A stretch of DNA of 19,548 nucleotides. It comes from SHLQ01 sp964494395 (lineage in GTDB: Bacteria > Actinomycetota > Acidimicrobiia > Acidimicrobiales > SHLQ01). The position numbers were made by a program, and so were the translations under genes. Of this stretch, positions 14,361-19,548 are shown in pieces. How positions within the stretch are numbered: the stretch's first letter is position 1; the number at the start of each line of letters is the position of its first letter. The DNA lies in assembly GCA_964494395.1 (NCBI GenBank), contig CAZBTI010000062.1, positions 1 through 19,548 on the forward strand, in the 5' to 3' direction. The notes beneath the pieces are model-generated. The model saw only the letters and a program-made list of their open reading frames with translations, did no database searches and was not told where the DNA came from.

Positions 14361-15118
14361 TGACACCCGAGGACTTCGTTGCCGCTGTTTCCGATCCGTT
14401 CCAGAACATTGGAGCGCTGCACTATTTCGGACCGAAAGCAAAGGCTGCCGCAGAGGGGCTCGGCATCGACCAATTTCGGTTCTACTTCGCCGGTCGCGGA
14501 GGCGTTCTCGGTGAAGTGAGCAACGAGGTCATGCAATCATCGTTTGGCTACTTCAATCCTCAACTCGTGGCAAAGATGTGGTCGTCCAGCAAAGAGCGAT
14601 GCGACGTCACTGCGGCCGCCGCCGCCCAGTTACAGGTCGCGTACGACATTGGTGAAGAACTCCTCGTAAACGTGTCCGACTTGGGTGAAGCAGCGACGGC
14701 CCTTGGCGCCCTCGCCACGTCGGTCGATGTCGCTGCCCTCCCGCTCTTTGCCGGATTCCTCGCCCAGCCCGTCCCTGAAGTCCCGACCCACGCCTTCATG
14801 CATCAGGCGATCTTGTATCGAGAGCTCCGCGGAAGCATTCACCTCGCCGCGATCGCCGCTACCGGGTGCGAGAGCCGCGCAGCTCATCAAATCAAGCGTC
14901 CCAAAGATATTCAAAACTTTGGATACGAAGATGAGATCGAATTGTCCGAAGCCGTTCGCGCTGCCTATGCCCAGGTCGAACCGCTTACCGACACTGCCAT
15001 GATCCGACATTGCTCGGCGGCTCTCAGCGCGGAACAGCGAGCACAGATCGCAACGACCGTAGAGGCTGCTGCAAGCGCTCTACAAGATGCGGTAACCGCA
15101 CTTTTGGCATCGTCCTGA
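14360..15118 (+). CDS. SCO6745-family protein, function unknown
   Basis: A 252-residue protein with no signal peptide or membrane helix. The N-terminal pattern ALHYFGPKAKAAAEGLGI, then YFAGRGGVLGEV, then FGYFNPQLVAKMW, and later LRGSIHLAAIAATG, matches the actinobacterial family named for SCO6745 of Streptomyces coelicolor. That family is largely alpha-helical, and I know of no established activity. Three Cys are present but no metal motif. It sits between a GT4 gene and a PCP gene in an otherwise polysaccharide-related block, with its own likely start signal and a 247-bp gap after it, so it may be a bystander rather than part of the pathway. Family call is from remembered pattern. Confidence 0.75.
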   Translation: MTPEDFVAAVSDPFQNIGALHYFGPKAKAAAEGLGIDQFRFYFAGRGGVLGEVSNEVMQSSFGYFNPQLVAKMWSSSKERCDVTAAAAAQLQVAYDIGEELLVNVSDLGEAATALGALATSVDVAALPLFAGFLAQPVPEVPTHAFMHQAILYRELRGSIHLAAIAATGCESRAAHQIKRPKDIQNFGYEDEIELSEAVRAAYAQVEPLTDTAMIRHCSAALSAEQRAQIATTVEAAASALQDAVTALLASS

Positions 15119-15365
15119 CCCCGCTCTTGGTAACAGTTCGATGACAGTTTTCTCATGCTGTGACAGATTCGGGGCTGGATAGGCCTTTTCGCGATCGATA
15201 GGGGCCTTCTTGCCCAGCAATCACAACGGAAACTGATTTACTCTGGCCTTTCACCCGAGTGCTGAAATATCACCCCGAAATCCGGAAAATCGCTCCCTCC
15301 AGTTAACGAGAGGGACCGCGTCGGAAATAGGGTGTGATCACAGCTTGTGAGGAAAGAACGCAAGA
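15119..15365 (+). promoter_or_regulatory. Leader/promoter region of the second polysaccharide block, with TGTGA half-sites
   Basis: This 247-bp gap precedes a four-gene coupled block. It holds five TGTGA/TCACA half-sites (15159, 15221, 15333, 15338, 15346). The last three form a perfect dyad TGTGATCACA and then TCACA-gct-TGTGA running into the SD. A weaker stem TCCCTC/GAGGGA lies at 15294-15315. AGGA (15350-15353) is 12 nt before the ATG at 15366. The half-sites resemble Crp/Fnr-type recognition words, but not in the usual N6-spaced order. I see no clear -35/-10. Confidence 0.45.
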
Positions 15366-16628
15366 ATGACGCAAGGCCAAAGAGATAGCTCAAGTGGGGA
15401 ACTCTCCTCCTTTCTGCATCTGACCGGTTTTCGACCGGTCCTGCTCGCGTTGATCGCTGGCCTTGCTGGCGCCGCTGGAATTTTCCTCGCACTGCAAGAA
15501 CCACCGGAGTTTCAAGCGCGCTACGTACTCAACGTCAGTCGGGTTGCCGATAACGACGTAACAGCCGGCGAACTCGACCTCGTTGCTGAAGAGATCGTGA
15601 GCACTGCCTCCTTCCCCGAAATTCAGCTCGCCGTCGAAGATCGCACCGGGTTGGTCTTCGAGGAAGACTACGAAATCGTCGTCAACCGAGCCGGAGGCGC
15701 GCTGATCAACATCAACGTCGTCGCCGACGATCCCACCGACGCTCAGTCAGTGGCGATTGAAACCGGTATCGAAGCAGTGACCATCACCACCGAACGAGAA
15801 ATCGCCGGCGTGGAATCCAGTCGAGACCAACTCCTCAGCGAACTGGACGATGTCGATGGGCGTATTGCCGAGTTGACCGTCCTGGCGGGTGGTGTGAACC
15901 CCACCGTTGCGCTCGACAACGCAGAGGCGCAACTGTTGCAACGTCGCGCAGAAGACCTCAACCCACCGACACAAACCCTTCTCCAGCCCGACGGAACAAC
16001 GGTCGAAGAAGAGGTCGAATCCTTGCTCCCCGAAGCAACAGAACTCGAAGCCACGGTTGCTGCACTGTCGCCAATCGCTCGGGAGTTCGCCACACTGCAG
16101 ACCGAAGAGGCTGCGCTTAACGTTCGACTCGCCGACCGCAACAACTCCATTCGTGAGGCAGACTCGGCAATCTCGCTTATCGAAGAGGAACGAGAGACTT
16201 CGCTCGTCATCTCCGAAGTCGTCACTGAGGAGACCTCCAAGATCTCTGCCCTGCTCACTGGCCTGATCACGTTCGCTGTTCCGGCGACGCTCATCGTCAT
16301 CTTGTTCTTCACCGGCTGGGACCTCATTCGGCGCAAGCCACAAGAGGAAACGGTCATTCCCGAACCAAACGAGACGTCGGGTCAACTGTCCCCGACCGAA
16401 CAACGAGCGCTTCCCGAATCATCGACGACCCGCCTAACCGTGGTCGACGAGGACGAAGCCGACAATGACAGAAACGCCAATGATGGCGACGTCATCGATG
16501 TCTTGTCCGAAGAAGCAAAGAACGACGAGTTCGACGGCGGCGACGACGAACCTCCGAACAATTCGAAGAAGTCCAAGAAGTCCAAAGATGACCGGTGGGG
16601 TCGAGACGCCAGCAGCAAAGCAGGCTGA
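15366..16628 (+). CDS. Wzz/PCP-like polysaccharide co-polymerase, long form with acidic tail
   Basis: A 420-residue protein with membrane segments at about 25-43 and 293-317 around a mostly helical, Glu-rich extracytoplasmic region that probably forms coiled coils (about 140-285). The segment LTVLAGGVNPT (170-180) matches the shorter PCP-like protein at 9735. After the second segment is a roughly 100-residue cytoplasmic tail that is very rich in Asp, Glu and Asn and ends with KKSKKSK near 401-407. No Walker motif or tyrosine cluster is visible, so it is not a fused BY-kinase. It starts the four-gene block with sulfotransferase, polymerase and GT2, and is 2 nt from the next gene. By family it would control polymer length; the tail may bind a partner. 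Confidence 0.78.
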   Translation: MTQGQRDSSSGELSSFLHLTGFRPVLLALIAGLAGAAGIFLALQEPPEFQARYVLNVSRVADNDVTAGELDLVAEEIVSTASFPEIQLAVEDRTGLVFEEDYEIVVNRAGGALININVVADDPTDAQSVAIETGIEAVTITTEREIAGVESSRDQLLSELDDVDGRIAELTVLAGGVNPTVALDNAEAQLLQRRAEDLNPPTQTLLQPDGTTVEEEVESLLPEATELEATVAALSPIAREFATLQTEEAALNVRLADRNNSIREADSAISLIEEERETSLVISEVVTEETSKISALLTGLITFAVPATLIVILFFTGWDLIRRKPQEETVIPEPNETSGQLSPTEQRALPESSTTRLTVVDEDEADNDRNANDGDVIDVLSEEAKNDEFDGGDDEPPNNSKKSKKSKDDRWGRDASSKAG

Positions 16629-16630
16629 CC

Positions 16631-17560
16631 ATGAGCACACCCAACCCACCGATCTTTATCGTTGGAGCTGGCCGAAGCGGTTCCACGGCGTTCCACCATG
16701 CCTTCGCCCGCCACCCACACGTTTCCTGGGTTTCCAAGATTCTTGACGTTGTTCCAAAGGGCGAGAAGCTCAACGCTGCCCTTCTCCACAGCCTCGATTC
16801 GCCCATTATCGGCACAGCACTCAAGAGAGGTGTGATCGAGCCAGGTCATCTCAAGCCGAGCGAGGCGTACGCGTACTGGGAGCGAATTGCGCCCGGGTTC
16901 AGCGAACCGTTTCGTGATCTCCTCGATACCGATCTCACCGAACGCACCCGCAGCAATCTGATCGCCGCGGTCGACCGACTCACGATAGAGAGTCGCCCAA
17001 CACCGCTCATCAAGATCACCGGTTGGCCGCGAATGGGCTACCTACTGAAGGCGTTCCCCGACGCTCGTTTCATCCACGTCGTCCGCGACGGACGGGCGGT
17101 CGTCAACTCGATCATGCAGATCGACTTCTGGGAAGGCTGGAAAGGCACGAAGGGCTGGCGCGGCCTCGATATGACCGCCGAACAGAAGCGTCGTTGGGAC
17201 GAGAGCGGCCAGTCCTTTGTCACCCTCGGGGCCATGGAACTCGCCGATATGTTCGATGCAATGATCGCCGCTACTCCGCTCGTTCCTCAAGAACAATTTA
17301 TGGAGATCCGTTACGAAGACCTTTGCGACGATCCAACGGGTACCTTTGAGAGCGTGACGAACTTCTGCGACCTCGAATACACGAGTGGTTTCAACACGTC
17401 CGTCATCGACTTCGGCTTCCGCAATACCAACGACAAGTGGCGTCGAGATCTGACCGAGCTCCAACAACGGCAACTCGAAGATGAGCTGGCTACGCACCTC
17501 ACCCACTGGGGTTACGAACTGGCCTTCGAACCAGAAGCCGAGTCCGGTTCGGCCGCATGA
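16631..17560 (+). CDS. PAPS-dependent sulfotransferase (Sulfotransfer_3 type)
   Basis: A 309-residue cytosolic protein. Residues 9-22 (FIVGAGRSGSTAFH) are the 5'-phosphosulfate-binding loop of PAPS-dependent sulfotransferases. FIHVVRDGRAVVNS (147-160) is the 3'-phosphate-binding motif, with Arg152 and Ser160 as the expected contacts. The C-terminus has NTNDKWRRDLTELQQRQLE and ends with THWGYE, as is usual for the family. The reaction is transfer of sulfate from PAPS to a hydroxyl or amine. Given the neighbours, the acceptor is probably a sugar of the repeat unit or its lipid carrier form, which is inference. It begins 2 nt after the PCP gene and its stop overlaps the next start by 4 nt (ATGA). 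The frame extends upstream to 16595, but only the 16631 start leads straight into the binding loop. Confidence 0.9.
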   Translation: MSTPNPPIFIVGAGRSGSTAFHHAFARHPHVSWVSKILDVVPKGEKLNAALLHSLDSPIIGTALKRGVIEPGHLKPSEAYAYWERIAPGFSEPFRDLLDTDLTERTRSNLIAAVDRLTIESRPTPLIKITGWPRMGYLLKAFPDARFIHVVRDGRAVVNSIMQIDFWEGWKGTKGWRGLDMTAEQKRRWDESGQSFVTLGAMELADMFDAMIAATPLVPQEQFMEIRYEDLCDDPTGTFESVTNFCDLEYTSGFNTSVIDFGFRNTNDKWRRDLTELQQRQLEDELATHLTHWGYELAFEPEAESGSAA

Positions 17561-19077
17561 CGATCATCGACCCACCACGTCACGACGACGCTGGGTTTGA
17601 TCGCGTCTCTATTCGTAGGGAATCAACCGGCGAGGAGCGTGCGGCGCTTCCGGTACCAAAGCCGGGTCCTGCCTCCGTCCTTGTTCTCATCACGGCCATC
17701 ATCGCCGGGCTGAGCGGCGCCTTCGTCTTTCAGGCGCTCGCACCCGATACACCCTTCGTTATCCTCGGCGGCACGCTGTTCGTAGCAATGATCTTGGCCC
17801 TCGTCGGCCTCTACCGCTACCAGTGGTTCCTCCTCATCACCCTCGCCGTCCGCCCTGCGCTCGACGATCTCATCGCTGATGAGTTCGGGACGTTCCAACC
17901 ATCAGCGATTCTTGGCATCCTCGTCATCCTCGTAAGCGCGCTCCACCTGGTTAGCCGTCGACTCACCGGCAACTGGAACACGATGACCCCGCTCGGGTGG
18001 GCCTTCTCTGGGTTCTTTGTTCTCTTTATCCCCAGCTTCCTGACCTCGGTCGACCGAGGGGTCTCCCAGGGAGCGATGTTTGGATTGCTGTCGGTCACTT
18101 TGCTCTACCTCGCAATGGAACAACAGTTGCTCGACGATGGACGGAACTTGCTCAAGATGCTCCTCGCCTCAGGCGTTGGCGTGGTCGTCCCCATCGTCAC
18201 TGGTTTCGTCCAATTTTTCTTCACCGGAACCCTTGACCCTGGCGGATCTGGCCTCGTGCGTATCGATGGATCGTTCGCTCACCCCAACACGTTCGCCACG
18301 TATCTGAGCTTTGTTGTTCTTCTCGGGTTCGCGGTCATCCCAACGCTCGACATCAAGCCCCGCTTGGCGCTCATGATGGGTAGTGGGCTTGGAGCGTTCC
18401 TCCTTATTGCCACGTTCGCTCGAGGAGCATGGGCGAGCTTCCTGATCGGGGCCCTCCTCCTCGCAGCAAGCGTCAATAAGAAGCTCGTCTTGGTAATTAT
18501 TGGTGGCGCCGTTGCAGCTGGCGCGGCGGTTCCTGGAGTGGGCGATCGTATTTCGAACCTCACCGCAGCGACCGCACCCGACGGTGGCGTCAAGACCGAT
18601 GACTCACTCGCATGGCGCTTTGGCTATTGGGAGCGCATTTGGCCATTCGCTTCACGGAACCCGATCAGTGGCATTGGTATCGACGCCACGAAAACGCAGA
18701 CGCCGGAGGCAAAGGACCCGCACAACAGTCTTCTCCAGGCGTACCTCGAAGGTGGCATTCTCGGAGCCATTGGCTTCTTCACGCTCCTCGGCTTGGCAAC
18801 CTATGCCGGCTTCAAGGTCTGGGGCATGGCCCGCAACGGCAAACTGGATCGACAGACGACGGTCATCAGCGTCGGTGCAATCGCCGCATTGCTTTCGGTC
18901 GCAGCACAACTCCTCACCGAGAACGTGCTACTCAACACCGTCGTGTGGTGGTACCTCAATATTGCTTTCGCTCATATCGCCGTCACGACTTGGGGCAAAC
19001 GCAAGAACATCGCGCCACCCAACGACGCCGCGGACCTCTCTAGACTCGCCCTTCCCTCCTCTACGGCCACAAAGTGA
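17557..19077 (+). CDS. Wzy/O-antigen-ligase-family polymerase
   Basis: A 506-residue integral membrane protein with about 11-12 helices. It shows the Wzy_C pattern: RIDGSFAHPNTFATYL (235-250), FARGAWASF (287-295) and DPHNSLLQAYLEGGILG (387-403) in a large external loop after GIGID. Such proteins polymerise lipid-linked repeat units or ligate them to an acceptor on the outer face of the inner membrane. A basic, disordered N-terminal stretch (1-38) precedes the first helix. It overlaps the sulfotransferase by ATGA and the next gene by GTGA, so the block is translationally coupled. With a flippase and two PCP-like proteins nearby, polymerase is a better guess than ligase. No O-antigen acceptor genes are visible. 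Confidence 0.88.
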   Translation: MTIIDPPRHDDAGFDRVSIRRESTGEERAALPVPKPGPASVLVLITAIIAGLSGAFVFQALAPDTPFVILGGTLFVAMILALVGLYRYQWFLLITLAVRPALDDLIADEFGTFQPSAILGILVILVSALHLVSRRLTGNWNTMTPLGWAFSGFFVLFIPSFLTSVDRGVSQGAMFGLLSVTLLYLAMEQQLLDDGRNLLKMLLASGVGVVVPIVTGFVQFFFTGTLDPGGSGLVRIDGSFAHPNTFATYLSFVVLLGFAVIPTLDIKPRLALMMGSGLGAFLLIATFARGAWASFLIGALLLAASVNKKLVLVIIGGAVAAGAAVPGVGDRISNLTAATAPDGGVKTDDSLAWRFGYWERIWPFASRNPISGIGIDATKTQTPEAKDPHNSLLQAYLEGGILGAIGFFTLLGLATYAGFKVWGMARNGKLDRQTTVISVGAIAALLSVAAQLLTENVLLNTVVWWYLNIAFAHIAVTTWGKRKNIAPPNDAADLSRLALPSSTATK

Positions 19078-19548
19078 GCAACACCTTGCCACGACTGTCC
19101 ATTGGCGTGCCCGTGTATAACGGTGCTGACTTCATCGAAGAAGCAATCCTGAGCCACCTCAAACAGGACTTCTCGGACTTCGAACTCGTCGTTTCCGATA
19201 ACTGCTCAGACGATGCAACACCTGACATCGTCAAAGACCTCGCCGCGACCGACGACCGCATCGTTTACACCCGCAACGCGCAGAACATCGGTGGGCCGGC
19301 AAACTTCAACCGCCTGTTCCGGCTCACGAATGGCGAATTCTTTCGCTGGGCTGCGGCAGATGACCGCATCGAACCTGGTTATCTCAGCAAGGTCATTGCA
19401 ATGATGGACGAAGACCCCAACATCGTCATCGGCCACGCTGACAGCGTGCTCATCGATCCTCAGAGCACTCCCATGCTCGAGATGGATCAGGGGTACCTCG
19501 GAGGCGACGGATTCCTCGAGGCGGTCAAACTGCGCCCGCCGGCGGGCG
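19074..19548 (+). CDS. GT2-family glycosyltransferase (3' end outside window)
   Basis: The first 158 codons of a GT-A fold glycosyltransferase, cut by the right edge. The start is a GTG that overlaps the polymerase stop as GTGA. Motifs: LSIGVPVYNGADFIEEAI (8-25) for nucleotide binding, ELVVSDNCSDDAT (37-49), NIGGPANFNRLF (71-82), and WAAADDRIEPGYL (92-104), where the Asp pair at 96-97 is the metal-binding DXD equivalent. The family makes inverting glycosidic bonds with nucleotide-sugar donors. It probably adds a sugar to the repeat unit. An ATG start inside is unlikely, since the conserved N-terminal motif needs this GTG. Confidence 0.9.
   Translation, partial: MSNTLPRLSIGVPVYNGADFIEEAILSHLKQDFSDFELVVSDNCSDDATPDIVKDLAATDDRIVYTRNAQNIGGPANFNRLFRLTNGEFFRWAAADDRIEPGYLSKVIAMMDEDPNIVIGHADSVLIDPQSTPMLEMDQGYLGGDGFLEAVKLRPPAG
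19533..19548. repeat. Perfect 16-bp GC palindrome at the window end
   Basis: CGCCCGCC and GGCGGGCG are exact complements and the window stops at the last base. It lies inside the GT2 gene and encodes LRPPAG. If the window end is also a contig end, a hairpin this strong could have stopped the assembly. Confidence 0.8.

Noticed and set aside
15176..15315. Possible riboswitch in the leader before the long PCP gene
   Set aside because: I compared by eye with c-di-GMP and c-di-AMP riboswitch motifs and found no core match. Only short stems are visible.

Overview
The window looks like chromosomal DNA from a fairly GC-rich bacterium, most likely an actinomycete relative (Actinomycetota, possibly an aquatic Acidimicrobiia-type lineage). 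The reasons are an SCO6745-family gene (a family I know from actinomycetes), frequent GTG starts, and two genes whose ATG follows a TAnnnT box by 6-7 nt with no Shine-Dalgarno, the leaderless pattern common in that phylum. The phylum is an inference; there is no rRNA or tRNA here to test it.

Left part (1-8081): secreted or surface proteins. A minus-strand gene enters from the left edge with its 5' end at 1699. It encodes a Sec-exported protein with at least three SdrD_B/Cna_B-type beta-sandwich repeats. A short divergent promoter region full of palindromes (1700-1919) separates it from a plus-strand alpha/beta hydrolase (1920-3359). Two large tandem minus-strand paralogues follow (3391-5586 and 5808-8081). 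Each has a signal peptide, an FG-GAP/VCBS-type propeller region, an ASPIC/UnbV domain, a C-terminal RTX calcium-binding block and eight cysteines with almost identical spacing. A strong UUCG hairpin lies between them.

Right part (8383-19548): a surface/exopolysaccharide locus, all on the plus strand. In order: Wzx-like flippase, Wzz/PCP-like two-TM protein, lipoprotein with Asp-box (BNR) propeller repeats, GT4 glycosyltransferase, SCO6745-family protein of unknown role, a second and longer PCP-like protein, a PAPS-type sulfotransferase, a Wzy/O-antigen-ligase-type polymerase, and a GT2 glycosyltransferase cut by the right edge. The last four are packed with a 2-nt gap and two 4-nt overlaps, and flippase and first PCP overlap by 1 nt, so they look like two translationally coupled blocks.

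Together the genes suggest a Wzx/Wzy-type polysaccharide that is possibly sulfated, made beside a set of secreted calcium-binding and adhesive matrix proteins. The initiating sugar-phosphate transferase and any PCP tyrosine kinase are not in the window and could lie beyond the right edge. The most interesting points are the duplicated disulfide-rich FG-GAP/ASPIC/RTX proteins, the A-B-A repeat pattern of the adhesin with a 123-bp exact duplication, the pair of PCP-like proteins, the sulfotransferase, and candidate regulatory sites in the leaders.
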